A program made the position numbers and the translations under genes. A DNA stretch of 64,000 nt from Virgibacillus dokdonensis (GTDB taxonomy: Bacteria; Bacillota; Bacilli; Bacillales; Amphibacillaceae), in contig NZ_LT745763.1 in NCBI RefSeq assembly GCF_900166595.1, forward strand, positions 186,001 to 250,000. The letters are read 5' to 3'. The notes beneath the pieces were generated by a model. The model had not been told where the DNA came from and did not search any database. It saw only the letters and a program-made list of their open reading frames with translations. This document shows positions 55,699 to 64,000 of the stretch, in pieces; the stretch's first letter is position 1, and each line of letters opens with the position of its first letter.

Positions 55699-56300
55699 GA
55701 TTGTTCCCTCCGTATTAAAAGGCAATGCTTTTCCAGGATGATTAACAAGCGTTGTATTTTAACTATTTTGAAAGTATAAAATTTTAAAATGAACAGTATA
55801 AAATAATAGCTTTTACAACTAGTTAATAAGCCGAGTTTTTTAGAGAATTAGAATTAACTGACAATAATAAATAATACCTTGTCTATGTTTTCTAAGTAAA
55901 AATTGGCTCTATAATCTGAAAATTTCGCCTTTTGATGTCGCTTTTTTGAAAATAGTACAAAGCAGTCATTATAGTAACAGGTAGTTGTTTTCTATGTCAA
56001 TAAAACAGTATAAAAACTTGTCTTATCTTCACGCCTCTATGATGAAAGCCTTCGTTTTACCCATACTTTAACCTTGAAATTTTAGATACTTTCCCACAAT
56101 GTCCATAAAAATGAAGGGGTAACTCATGGAAGCAGTATTATGCATACTTCTTTCATACAAAAAACGTAAAAGAAAAAAAGTTTGCAATAATTTATTTTAA
56201 ATCTTATTTGATAAAAATTGTTTACATTATTGCTTTTCACCTTTAAAATGTTTTTATCTTGTGTTTAACTTATAACGTAGGTTCGGCACGAAAGATTTAA
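55699..56300. other. AT-rich intergenic region upstream of brnQ
   Basis: A decayed family-B copy lies at 55762-55843 (ACTATTTTGAAAGTATAAAA, ACAGTATAAAATAATAGC, AATAAGCCGAGTTTTTTAG). The rest is AT-rich with several T-runs and no convincing open frame. Confidence 0.45.
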
Positions 56301-56394
56301 ACTATTAGGAAAGTATAATAGTTTAAAGGTTTATAGTATAAGCAAAACGACAGCTTCCCCAATAAAGCTTTGGTGGTAAGCCAAGTTTTTCTAA
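56301..56394 (+). repeat. Repeat family B joined to family A copy 9
   Basis: ACTATTAGGAAAGTATAATA, GTTTATAGTATAAGCAAAAC and GCTTTGGTGGTAAGCCAAGT then TTTTCTA. The next base begins the A2 left end. Confidence 0.8.
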
Positions 56395-56656
56395 AAGGAT
56401 AAGAAAGTATAAAAATTAGATGCTTTGGTATAAGAAAATAAGCCACGTCCGGCTTAAGCGCGCAGCAACTAGGCGACTTCACGAAATCGCCCTAAGCTAA
56501 GTCATCATCGGTTCGTACTAAATAGGAAGGCCGACTAAAGACGGGCTTGCCGGAGGGCGCCGGCATACTCCTGTTGCAGGAGCATGATTCCTAAAACTTT
56601 AGTTGCTTGGTTCCACTCGCGCTACGTTGCTAAACGGGCGCTTGAGCTTTTGTTCT
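56395..56656 (+). repeat. Repeat family A, copy 9 (type A2, long form)
   Basis: A2 left end, left arm GGCTTAAGCGCGCAGCAACT, long insert with TGCCGG...CCGGCA and CTCCTG-ttg-CAGGAG, right arm GTTGCTAAACGGGCGCTTGA. In this copy GCTTAAGCGC and GCGCTTGAGC pair along ten bases. Where other copies have the unpaired CA against CCC, here AA faces TT. This is the best evidence that the closing stem is kept by selection or by constraint of the element. Confidence 0.88.
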
Positions 56657-56863
56657 GCTATTATGGCTTAGCTTATCATGAGTGAGTTTAGTTTTAACCG
56701 TTTCTTTAAGGGAAATGAGTTTACAAATCAATTTTAAAGCAGTTTATTCTTCTGCTCCTTCAATTTTAACAGTAATTATTATAGTCATTACAATTGGAGG
56801 GGCAGTTCTATACCTCCAAGAAAAGGAGTCATACCAATTTTATTTTAACCGAGGAGGTATAAC

Positions 56864-58723
56864 ATGGTACCATCTTTACTATTTGAAATCATGCTAATCG
56901 GTCTTTTAGGGATCGGATCACAATGGGTCGCTTGGCGTTATCGAATGCCTGCGATTGTCGTTATGTCCATAACAGGGTTGTTGGCAGGTCCTATTTTTGG
57001 TTTTTTGAATCCCGAAGAAGACTTTGGCAGTTTATATAGTCCGATTATTTCTGTAGCTGTAGCCATTATTCTATTTGAAGGAAGCTTAAATTTAAGTTTT
57101 AAAGAATTACGAGGGCTAGGTAAACCAGTCTTTCGTATTTCAACGGTTGGTGCATTTATCGCCTGGATTCTGGGCTCGTTAACAGCACACTATATTGCAG
57201 GACTCTCATGGGCAGTAGCTTTTGTAATTGGTGGCTTGTTTATCGTTACTGGTCCAACGGTTATTATGCCGCTTTTACGCCAATCGAAGTTAAAAGCACG
57301 ACCTGCAAAAATTTTAAAATGGGAAGGGATTATTGTCGATCCAATCGGCGCATTGCTTGCCGTATTCGCTTTTGAAATTATTACCTTCCTAACTGCATCA
57401 GAGCCTGATGTAGCTCAACTTCTTCTATTCTTTGCCGCCTCTATCTTTGCTGCGATTTTTGGTTGGGCTTGTGGAAGGGGTATTGGCTGGATGTTTGAAA
57501 CCGGTCATATACCAGAATTTTTAAAGTCACCTGCTGTTGTCATTGTCGTTATTATGTGTTTTACAGTAGCTGATGAAATTGTTCATGAAACAGGGTTATT
57601 ATCTGTTACAGCGATGGGGATAACACTGGTGAATATGGGGATTAGCTCTATTTCTGATATGCGTCACTTCAAGGAAAATATATCGATTCTGCTTATTTCA
57701 ACGATCTTCATTATGTTAACAGCTTCTTTGCAATTAGAAACGCTGTTGCACATATTTAGCCCAAATATCATCGGCTATGTTCTGCTTATGATGTTTCTTG
57801 TCCGACCATTATCGATTTTTCTTTCCACGATAGGAACGAGCTTAACGTTTAATGAAAAAGCGCTCGTTGGTTGGATTGCTCCAAGAGGGATAGTAGCATT
57901 AACAGTGTCTGGTTATTTTGCTGGTGTTTTATCAGAACAAGGATATGAAGATGCGCAAATCTTAACGACGTTAACCTTTGGGCTTGTGTTCTTTACCGTT
58001 GTGGCACACGGATTTTCTATTGGCTGGTTGTCGAAGAAGCTACATTTGTCTATGGAAGGAAGACCAGGAGCAATGATTGTTGGGGCAAATCGATTTACGG
58101 TGGAACTAGCTAAATCTCTTTCAAAAGCAGATTTTCCAGTTATTATTGTAGACTCTTCATGGGAGAAGCTAAGAACTGTAAGAGAAGCAGGGATTAATTT
58201 TTATCATGGTAATATCCTATCTGAACAAACCGAGTATAATTTAGATACGATTCCATATGAATATTTGTTGGCAGCAACGGACGATCATGCCTTTAATTCA
58301 TTAGTTTGTACGACATTTATGCCAGAGTATGGAAGGACAAATGTGTTTAAAATTAGTCCATTCGACCAATTTAATGGCGATTCTGTTGATGTTGTGTCAA
58401 GAGTGGGCGGAAGAATTTTGTTTGATAAGAAATTTACAATGGAAGACTTGCTTGATAAATTAGATCATCATTATGTATTTAGACAGACAACGTTAACCAG
58501 TCAATATAATTACAAACAATATTTAGCCGATAAAGATGATGCAACAGTGTTCCTATATTTAATCAAACCTTCTGGACAACTAAAGTTTTATTCTGAAGAA
58601 ATGAGGACGGTACCTGCTGTAGGAGACCGGATTGTTAGCTTAACCCCACCAAATAAAGAAAAAGCAAAAATACAAGCAAAGCTGGAAACACAGCGCAATG
58701 GTCAATCCAAAGAAAACAGGTAA
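56864..58723 (+). CDS. NhaP-type Na+(K+)/H+ antiporter with TrkA domains
   Basis: A 619-residue protein. Residues ~1-390 form twelve to thirteen helices of a CPA1 antiporter (ILFEGSLNLSFKELRGLGKP, VTGPTVIMPLLRQSKL, EGIIVDPIGALLAVFAFEI). Residues ~400-520 are a TrkA-N/RCK nucleotide-binding fold starting AMIVGANRFTVELAKSL, and the end is TrkA-C-like. It exports Na+ or K+ for H+, gated by a nucleotide. ACCGAGGAGG lies before the ATG. A possible 60-codon frame overlaps its start from 56715, but is doubtful. Confidence 0.9.
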   Translation: MVPSLLFEIMLIGLLGIGSQWVAWRYRMPAIVVMSITGLLAGPIFGFLNPEEDFGSLYSPIISVAVAIILFEGSLNLSFKELRGLGKPVFRISTVGAFIAWILGSLTAHYIAGLSWAVAFVIGGLFIVTGPTVIMPLLRQSKLKARPAKILKWEGIIVDPIGALLAVFAFEIITFLTASEPDVAQLLLFFAASIFAAIFGWACGRGIGWMFETGHIPEFLKSPAVVIVVIMCFTVADEIVHETGLLSVTAMGITLVNMGISSISDMRHFKENISILLISTIFIMLTASLQLETLLHIFSPNIIGYVLLMMFLVRPLSIFLSTIGTSLTFNEKALVGWIAPRGIVALTVSGYFAGVLSEQGYEDAQILTTLTFGLVFFTVVAHGFSIGWLSKKLHLSMEGRPGAMIVGANRFTVELAKSLSKADFPVIIVDSSWEKLRTVREAGINFYHGNILSEQTEYNLDTIPYEYLLAATDDHAFNSLVCTTFMPEYGRTNVFKISPFDQFNGDSVDVVSRVGGRILFDKKFTMEDLLDKLDHHYVFRQTTLTSQYNYKQYLADKDDATVFLYLIKPSGQLKFYSEEMRTVPAVGDRIVSLTPPNKEKAKIQAKLETQRNGQSKENR

Positions 58724-58798
58724 TAAAATACTCGAATGCTTAAAAGTGGGAACGAATTACTCATGTGTCAAGTGAGTATTGTTATGAAAACATATCCT

Positions 58799-58855
58799 AA
58801 AGAAAAACGATAGCTTGTCGCCGAGCATGAACAGCGAATGTTATCGTTTTTCTTA
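58799..58855 (+). terminator. Terminator after the antiporter gene
   Basis: AGAAAAACGATA (58801-58812) and TATCGTTTTTCT (58842-58853) pair perfectly over twelve bases and carry the T-run. Confidence 0.82.
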
Positions 58856-58860
58856 TTTGC

Positions 58861-58948
58861 ACGATAGGAGAGTATAAATTCTTAAGGGTTTATAGTATAA
58901 AAAAACTCGGCTATCGTCACAAAGACTTTGACAGCTGAGTTTTTCTAA
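58861..58948 (+). repeat. Repeat family B after the antiporter gene
   Basis: ACGATAGGAGAGTATAAATT, GTTTATAGTATAAAAAAACT and the end CTCGGCT...AGCTGAG with TTTTTCTAA. The hairpin sequence differs from other copies (CTCGGCT/AGCTGAG), but pairing is mostly kept. On the minus strand it lies just past the small gene at 58988. Confidence 0.75.
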
Positions 58949-58987
58949 AATTACGTCTATTGTATAAACCGTATACAAAGTTAGCTG

Positions 58988-59170
58988 TTATCTATTTAAT
59001 GCGTCCAACTGACGATGTACTTCGGCAATTTCTCCTTCTAAACGAATTAATTGTTCCTCGGCAGAAGATACTCTGCCACGCACATACTCCAGTTTATCTA
59101 AATCCCCCTGAATTCGCACGTAGTCCGATTTTAATTCATCCAGCTTATCTTGTAATTGTTTTTCGTTCAT
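58988..59170 (-). CDS. Small coiled-coil protein, unknown function
   Basis: A 60-residue soluble protein made almost only of heptad-like helix (LDELKSDYVRIQGDLDKLEY, EEQLIRLEGEIAEVHRQLDA). A strong AAGGAGGG stands before the ATG. Short conserved proteins with KSDY.R.QGDL.KLE occur in Staphylococcus and Bacillus (SE1832/SE1561-type families); I am not sure which applies. The function is unknown; a dimeric coiled coil is likely. Confidence 0.78.
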   Translation of the reverse strand: MNEKQLQDKLDELKSDYVRIQGDLDKLEYVRGRVSSAEEQLIRLEGEIAEVHRQLDALNR

Positions 59171-59265
59171 TTCCCTATCCCTCCTTACTATGAGTGTAAC
59201 GAAAAAAGCCTTTACAAAACAGTATAAACTATATATCGTTTAAAAAAAGCAAAGGGGGAGGCAAG

Positions 59266-60102
59266 GTGAAAGTCCAGTTCGCAAAATCAGTAGAGGCTTA
59301 TGTAGATTTCGTTGAGAAGAAGCTTTTAGAAAAAGAAGCATGCAATAATTTAATCCTTGGTATATTAGAGCGTCTAAAACAGAATAACGAAGGTGCCTAT
59401 TATTTAGGGTGGGTAGAAAAGGATAAAGAGCTTCTTTTTCCTTTTATGCAAACAGCCCCAAATAATTGGGTGCTCCCAGATTTGGTGCAATTTGTTGGAG
59501 AAGAGGTGATCCGTGCTGCTGTAAAGCAGATTTGGGATCAAGGTATGGAAGTGCCAGGGGTGATAGGACCAAAACAGTACGCTACTATCTTTGCAAAAGA
59601 ATGGCAAGATATTACAGGTAATCAACCTGTAGTTCATATGCAAGAGTGGATTTACCAGTTAGATGCGGTTAATCAAGTGCAGCAGCATGGTGAATTGGTA
59701 TTCGCTCAAGAGAAAGATTTGTCATTACTAATTCATTGGTTACAACAATTTGGAGAGGAAGCTGGTGTGAAAATTACAGAAAAACAGGCAGAAGCAATTG
59801 CGCGGCGTAATATAAATCAACATTCTGCTTTCTTATGGCAAGTCGGAAAACATTACGTATCCATGGCAAACCGATCAAGAACAACAAAGAACGGAGCCAC
59901 AATTAATGCTGTGTTTACTCCTGATCAACATAAAGAAAAAGGGTATGCTACGAGTTTAGTTGCTACATTGAGTCAACAATTACTTGATAGTGGATATCAG
60001 TTTTGTAGCTTATACACCGATACATCCAACCCTATCTCCAATCATGTATATCAAAAAATTGGTTATTATAAAGTTGGCTCAGCAATCGTTTATAGTTTTT
60101 GA
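59266..60102 (+). CDS. GNAT-family N-acetyltransferase
   Basis: A 278-residue protein. The C-terminal half is a GNAT fold: INAVFTPDQHKEKGYATSLV holds motif A with the acetyl-CoA loop, and NHVYQKIGYYKVG is motif B. The N-terminal half (~130 residues) lacks a clear motif and is probably a degenerate second GNAT domain. The acceptor is unknown. GTG 59266 is the start, with AAAGGGGGAGG five bases upstream. Confidence 0.85.
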   Translation: MKVQFAKSVEAYVDFVEKKLLEKEACNNLILGILERLKQNNEGAYYLGWVEKDKELLFPFMQTAPNNWVLPDLVQFVGEEVIRAAVKQIWDQGMEVPGVIGPKQYATIFAKEWQDITGNQPVVHMQEWIYQLDAVNQVQQHGELVFAQEKDLSLLIHWLQQFGEEAGVKITEKQAEAIARRNINQHSAFLWQVGKHYVSMANRSRTTKNGATINAVFTPDQHKEKGYATSLVATLSQQLLDSGYQFCSLYTDTSNPISNHVYQKIGYYKVGSAIVYSF

Positions 60103-60117
60103 AATGAATAAATGTTG

Positions 60118-60205
60118 TAAAGTCGCTGAACTTCATCCCATTTCGCTTGAGTTTCATGAGAAGTTGCTGAAGTTCACAATAAAGTCGCTGAAGTTCACAA
60201 GAGTT
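60118..60205 (+). repeat. Short direct repeats after the GNAT gene
   Basis: AAAGTCGCTGAACTTCATCC, AGAAGTTGCTGAAGTTCACA and AAAGTCGCTGAAGTTCACAA are three related units within 90 bases, and GAGTTGCT begins a fourth. It looks like local duplication; no function is apparent. Confidence 0.6.
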
Positions 60206-60224
60206 GCTACACCTTAAACCAATA

Positions 60225-60262
60225 AAAAACAGTAGCGTTTGAAAGTCGCTACTGTTTTTTAC
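60225..60262. terminator. Terminator between GNAT and AI-2E genes
   Basis: AAAAACAGTAGCG (60225-60237) pairs with CGCTACTGTTTTT (60247-60259). A and T runs on both sides allow use from both convergent genes. Confidence 0.88.
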
Positions 60263-60320
60263 ACATTTGTTTGTTTTTACTCCAGATGAGATTTTGCCAA
60301 AAAACTGCGTGATAGTCGTT

Positions 60321-61409
60321 TTAAATGAGCGCGTCGTCTTTATTCTTTTTGGAGTCCACATACGTTTGATAAAAATGGACAAAAATTGTTTTAATGAGCG
60401 CATAGAAAGGAACTGCGAACAGGATACCTAAGAAGCCAGCTATGCTCCCAGCAGCTAGGATAACGGTAATAACGGTTAATGGATGTAAGTCTAATGCCCG
60501 ACCCATCACGTTTGGTGAAATTAAGTTACTTTCAATTTGCTGAGCGGCGATCATAACGAGTGATACCCAAACGACCATAAATGGCTCTTGAAAGGCGCCG
60601 ACAATCAATGCTGGAATAACAGCAATAAACGGACCAGCAAATGGAATGACGTTCATTACCATGGCAAATAAGGCGAGCGTTAATGAGTAATTTAATCCAA
60701 TAATTAAGTAACCAATAAACAATAATACTCCTACAGAGAAACTAACAATTAATTGACCCTGAATGAAAGAAGTTAACGTAGCATCAAGTTTAGATAGCAG
60801 TGCGCGAATGTTGGCAGCTTTTTTCTTGGAAAAAATTTGCGTTATGAATGGTACAAGTTTTTCTCCATCCTTAAGCATAAAGAATAGAAAAAACGGAACA
60901 AGCACAATTGACGTAACAAAGCCGATAATTTGCCCAATAAAGCCAAACAAATAATTGATAACACTATCAATATGTGATTGTAAATTATTGGTGAAATCAT
61001 TAATGGCTTTATCTATTTGCTCTGGAATAGCCGTTTGGTTGGCTTGCCATAAGGAAATCATATCTTGTGCCCAATTTACCATTTTCGGAACATTATCAAT
61101 TAAATTACGGAATTGCTGCTGGGCGATTGGCGCAATATACATATATACAAATACACCGAGAAGGATGATTACAACAAAGACAAGAACGATAGAAATAATC
61201 CGATTAATCTTCAAACGCTCAAAAAAATACATTAACGGTTTTGTTAAATAGTAAAGGATACCCGCACCGATAATAGGCACTGCCACAGCGCCAACTATTT
61301 TCACAAAGGGAAAGAAGATAAATTTTGTTACTGAGATTAATAGAATGAGTGTAAAAGCTAAAATAAAAAACATAAAAAATTGAAACCAGCGTTTGTTTAC
61401 CACATACAT
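60321..61409 (-). CDS. AI-2E family transporter (UPF0118 membrane protein)
   Basis: A 362-residue protein with about eight helices. FIGYLIIGLNYSLTLALFAM, VIPFAGPFIAVIPALIVGAF and LISPNVMGRALDLHPLTVI are the conserved C-terminal blocks of the family. Some members export AI-2, others are Na+/H+ or ion transporters; the substrate here cannot be decided. The start MYVVNKRW follows a weak ribosome site. Single gene. Confidence 0.88.
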   Translation of the reverse strand: MYVVNKRWFQFFMFFILAFTLILLISVTKFIFFPFVKIVGAVAVPIIGAGILYYLTKPLMYFFERLKINRIISIVLVFVVIILLGVFVYMYIAPIAQQQFRNLIDNVPKMVNWAQDMISLWQANQTAIPEQIDKAINDFTNNLQSHIDSVINYLFGFIGQIIGFVTSIVLVPFFLFFMLKDGEKLVPFITQIFSKKKAANIRALLSKLDATLTSFIQGQLIVSFSVGVLLFIGYLIIGLNYSLTLALFAMVMNVIPFAGPFIAVIPALIVGAFQEPFMVVWVSLVMIAAQQIESNLISPNVMGRALDLHPLTVITVILAAGSIAGFLGILFAVPFYALIKTIFVHFYQTYVDSKKNKDDALI

Positions 61410-61728
61410 CCCTACTTTCGAGTGTTCATAGATCTTATTTTTTATTTTACTGGTTTATGTTAAAAATAGAAAGAATATATTCAACGATATCTTATATTCT
61501 ACTAAAACCTATTACTAAGTTTATCCATTTTACAACCGATGTAAACAAAAAAGGGTAGGCATAGTATAATTAGAGAAAATATGCTAAAATTCGTATAGTA
61601 TGAAAGTAGCAAATAAATAGTGCTAATGTTTTAATATACGATTATTTATAATAGTAAACGAGGAAGTCCAATGTTCGCAAAATGGTAAGGGAGCGCCCTC
61701 GTATAGAAAAAACTTGGAGGATAAGCAA
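61410..61728. other. Promoter region between AI-2E and mutase genes
   Basis: An AT-rich stretch serving two divergent genes. ACGAGG at ~61659 and CCTCGT at ~61698 can form a hairpin in the mutase leader. No gene is seen. Confidence 0.35.
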
Positions 61729-63462
61729 ATGATGAGCTGGAAGCATATCTTTGAAAAGTGGGATTCGTTTGAAGACTTAGAACCTAATTTAATACAGGAA
61801 TTGAAGGAATTAAAATCAGACCCTGTTGCATTGGAGGATGCTTTTTATAAAGAACTGACCTTTGGTACTGGTGGCATGCGTGGAGTTATTGGAGCAGGAA
61901 TAAATCGAATGAACGTCTATACTATCCGAAAAGCTGTGAATGGCTTAGCGAATTATTTGCTCGACCATACAGTAAATGTGAAAGATCGTGGCGTTGTCAT
62001 CGCTTATGATTCGAGACATATGTCGAAAGAATTTGCTTTAGAGACCGCTAAAGTATTAGGATCGTTTGGTATAACATCCTATGTGTTTTCGTCTTTAAGA
62101 CCTACGCCTTTACTTTCATTTGCTGTACGCTATTTAGGTACAGTTTCAGGTGTTATGATTACGGCTAGTCACAATCCGCCTGAATATAATGGTTTTAAAG
62201 TTTATAATGAATATGGTGGGCAGATTACTCCAAACCAAGCTTCAGAAATTGTTACTTGTATTAATAAGGTAGAGGATGAATTATCTGTTCCTTATTTGGA
62301 AAAAAAGGAGCTAGAAGAAAAAGAACTCTTAAACTGGATAAAAGATGAAATCGATAATGCTTATTTAGATAAATTGCAAGGAATATCGAAAATGCCTGCA
62401 GATAAAATAGAGATAGAAAAGGAAATGCCAATTGTTTTCACTCCTTTGCACGGAACAGCCGCTGAGCTTGTACCTAAAGGGTTGAAACAGTTGAATTTCA
62501 AGCATGTTCATGTGGTAAAGGAACAGGCTGTTGCTGATCCTGAATTTTCTACGGTTGCATCACCAAACCCAGAGGAACATCAAGCATTTACGATGGCCAT
62601 AGAACAAGGGAAGCAAATCGATGCTACTCTATTACTTGCTACGGATCCTGATGCAGATCGTTTAGGTGTTGCGGTAAAAAATAGTGCGGGAAGTTATCAG
62701 GTTCTGACCGGAAACCAGCTAGGCGCTTTAATGTTAGATTATATTCTAGCCCATAGTGACGAAGCATTATTAAGAAGCGGACGAATGATTAAAACCGTTG
62801 TCACATCAGAGTTAGGCAGAGCTGTTGCCGATTATTATGGTATTCAGACATTGAATACATTAACAGGATTTAAGTTTATCGGTGAGAAAATTAGACAGTT
62901 TGATCGTACCGGTGAAACGTTTGTGTTTGGTTATGAAGAGAGCTATGGGTATTTAATTAGCAGTTTTGCTAGGGACAAAGACGCAGTGCAAGCTTCAGTA
63001 ATGGCTTGTGAAATGGCCTATTATTGGCAACAACAAGGTAAAACATTATTAGATGCTTTATACGACCTATTTGCTCGTCATGGATACTATTTTGAACACA
63101 TGCAATCGATTACTCTAAAAGGAAAAGAAGGCTCAGAAAAAATTGGTGTTATTATGGATGATGTTCGCAGAAAGCCTGCAGAGCAAATTGGTGGGTTGAA
63201 AGTAGTGCAAATGGAAGATTATTTAGTTAGTAAAAGAACGCTTAGAGACGGGAATGTTGAAACAATCGAGCTACCGAAAGAGAATATGGTGAAATATAAG
63301 TTGGAGCAGGATTGTTGGATTTGTTTACGCCCATCTGGAACGGAACCAAAAATTAAATGTTATTTTGGTGTTCGCGGTACGAGTGAAGAGGATAGTAAAA
63401 ATAAATTAGCCACTCTACAGGAATCGATGAATCAAATTTTACAAGGAACGATAGAAGTATAG
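61729..63462 (+). CDS. pgcA: Phospho-sugar mutase (phosphoglucomutase/phosphomannomutase)
   Basis: A 577-residue alpha-D-phosphohexomutase. The phospho-serine loop is TASHNPPEYNG (S147), the Mg-binding loop DPDADRLG (~306), the sugar loop FGYEESYGYL and the phosphate-binding end RPSGTEPKIK. The four domains are complete. PgcA-type enzymes convert glucose-6-phosphate to glucose-1-phosphate for UDP-glucose, teichoic acid and glycolipid synthesis. ATG 61729 has TTGGAGGA eight bases ahead; TTG 61714 lies within that site. Confidence 0.93.
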   Translation: MMSWKHIFEKWDSFEDLEPNLIQELKELKSDPVALEDAFYKELTFGTGGMRGVIGAGINRMNVYTIRKAVNGLANYLLDHTVNVKDRGVVIAYDSRHMSKEFALETAKVLGSFGITSYVFSSLRPTPLLSFAVRYLGTVSGVMITASHNPPEYNGFKVYNEYGGQITPNQASEIVTCINKVEDELSVPYLEKKELEEKELLNWIKDEIDNAYLDKLQGISKMPADKIEIEKEMPIVFTPLHGTAAELVPKGLKQLNFKHVHVVKEQAVADPEFSTVASPNPEEHQAFTMAIEQGKQIDATLLLATDPDADRLGVAVKNSAGSYQVLTGNQLGALMLDYILAHSDEALLRSGRMIKTVVTSELGRAVADYYGIQTLNTLTGFKFIGEKIRQFDRTGETFVFGYEESYGYLISSFARDKDAVQASVMACEMAYYWQQQGKTLLDALYDLFARHGYYFEHMQSITLKGKEGSEKIGVIMDDVRRKPAEQIGGLKVVQMEDYLVSKRTLRDGNVETIELPKENMVKYKLEQDCWICLRPSGTEPKIKCYFGVRGTSEEDSKNKLATLQESMNQILQGTIEV

Positions 63463-63474
63463 CATATAAAGTGG

Positions 63475-63503
63475 TTGACATTTTTCTCTGAAACATGTTT
63501 AAT
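63475..63503 (+). promoter_or_regulatory. Sigma-A promoter for the ykoY leader
   Basis: TTGACA (63475-63480), spacer of 17, TTTAAT (63498-63503). It lies about 90 bases before the riboswitch aptamer, so the leader would be about 330 bases long. Confidence 0.6.
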
Positions 63504-63591
63504 AAAATAGTAATTTTGTTCCTATAATCAAATGTCGTAAAAACAATATCTTCTATACCATAGGAAATTAGTTTTTTGGACATGCTTTTTA

Positions 63592-63680
63592 TAAAGGGGA
63601 GTAGCTGTACAATTTTAGTCGTCATTACGAGATCATTCTCCGGCTGAATTGGCAACGATCGTTGTTAGCGAGACCTTTAC
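63592..63680 (+). ncRNA. yybP-ykoY manganese riboswitch
   Basis: TAAAGGGGAGTAGCTG opens the aptamer and GCGAGACCTTTACC closes it; TAAAGG (63592-63597) pairs with CCTTTA (63674-63679). GTCGTC, CTCCGGCTGAATTGGC between them are the remaining landmarks. The gene downstream is of the ykoY type, the classic target. Mn2+ binding would favour the antiterminated form and turn on the exporter. Confidence 0.92.
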
Positions 63681-63742
63681 CAAACTTGGTAAGGGTCTAT
63701 TTCTTTTTTATGATTCTTACCAATTGGTAGGAATCTTTTTTC
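63672..63742 (+). terminator. Two tandem terminators in the ykoY leader
   Basis: First: GACCTTTACC (63672-63681) with GGTAAGGGTC (63688-63697), then TATTTCTTTTTT; its left arm overlaps the aptamer's 3' end, so it is the switch terminator. Second: GATTCTTACC (63712-63721) with GGTAGGAATC (63726-63735), then seven T. The two stems share the TTACC/GGTA core. Confidence 0.88.
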
Positions 63743-63841
63743 ATTGTTAAGAAGACCTGCTGCATTGTTTTGTAAAACTTTGGAAGCTGTTTTCTAAACA
63801 GAAAAATTTCGATCGCCATAAGCGAAAGGAGAAGATAAGGA

Positions 63842-64000
63842 ATGGGCGTTGATTTACTCATCGAATATTTATGGGTTTTAGTGGTGCTTATCGGTTTAGA
63901 GGGATTGTTAGCGGCAGATAATGCACTTGTACTAGCAATTATGGTCCGGCATTTGCCAGAAAAACAGCGTAAAAGAGCATTGTTTTATGGATTAGCAGGT
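63842..64000 (+). CDS. ykoY: TerC-family manganese exporter YkoY, N-terminal part (cut by window edge)
   Basis: 53 codons are visible: LIEYLWVLVVLIGLEGLLAA then DNALVLAIMVRHLPEKQRKR, the first helix and the DNA motif of TerC/YkoY membrane proteins. The acidic residues E and D in this stretch bind metal in the family. AAAGGAGAAG precedes the ATG. The manganese riboswitch upstream supports a Mn2+ efflux role. The gene continues beyond the window. Confidence 0.92.
   Translation, partial: MGVDLLIEYLWVLVVLIGLEGLLAADNALVLAIMVRHLPEKQRKRALFYGLAG

Noticed and set aside
55699..56300. T-box or leucine leader upstream of brnQ
   Set aside because: No T-box core sequence (AGGGTGGNACCGCG-like) or leader peptide with repeated Leu codons was found.
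56682..56897. 71-codon frame with one hydrophobic segment before the antiporter gene
   Set aside because: The only site (AAGGGA before an internal ATG at 56715) is too close, and the frame overlaps the antiporter's ribosome site and start. The hydrophobic stretch keeps it possible but unsupported.

Overview
The window looks like chromosomal DNA of a low-GC Bacillota, most likely a halophilic or halotolerant member of the Bacillaceae (Virgibacillus/Oceanobacillus-like). The basis is AGGAGG-type ribosome sites, T-rich intrinsic terminators, SAM-I and yybP-ykoY riboswitches, homologues of B. subtilis genes (ypmR/ypmS, ykoY, ykhA, yvfRSTU-like, yocH-like) and many Na+/H+, amino-acid and drug transporters. 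The genus is inferred from gene content only.

Layout. 0-3.4 kb: end of an MFS transporter and a BceAB-type ABC exporter with a BceR-like operator. 3.6-8.5 kb: SWIM/SNF2 helicase and a large regulator with a C-terminal HTH. 9-10.5 kb: an intact IS4-family insertion with 9-bp target duplication. 10.8-15.9 kb: nitronate monooxygenase and a TAXI-TRAP importer cassette. 16.3-20.4 kb: racemase-fold PLP protein, FAD sugar-lactone-type oxidase, membrane protein, lysozyme-like protein and RidA. 20.6-26.6 kb: DUF1450 protein, MATE and MFS pumps, DUF1002 protein and a LysM/3D cell-wall protein. 27-31 kb: remnant of one ABC gene, then an ABC exporter plus DesKR-like two-component operon and a 44-residue peptide gene. 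31.7-34 kb: threonine degradation (kbl, tdh). 34-39 kb: ABC-F ATPase, YiiX-like hydrolase, ypmS/ypmR. 39.8-43 kb: SAM-riboswitch-controlled MetY fused to a Rossmann domain, then RarD. 43.5-49.5 kb: cardiolipin synthase, acyl-CoA thioesterase, AGCS symporter, HxlR regulator, M29 aminopeptidase. 50-56 kb: RecQ, YcxB-like protein, a second IS4-family element whose expected start codon is ATA, BrnQ. 56.8-64 kb: NhaP-type antiporter, small coiled-coil protein, GNAT, AI-2E family permease, phosphosugar mutase, and the start of ykoY behind a manganese riboswitch.

The most unusual content is between the genes. Repeat family A (about 170-270 bp, nine copies, all on the same strand) has paired segments that covary between copies, including a long closing stem, as expected of a structured RNA or single-stranded DNA element. 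Repeat family B (about 90 bp, some 16 copies, most on the + strand) ends in an intrinsic-terminator hairpin and often abuts family A or lies inside transcription units (upstream of the helicase gene, between kbl and tdh, in the metY leader). A third repeat (family C) is present once in full and once decayed. The A and B families have no coding capacity and are the best candidates for something undescribed.
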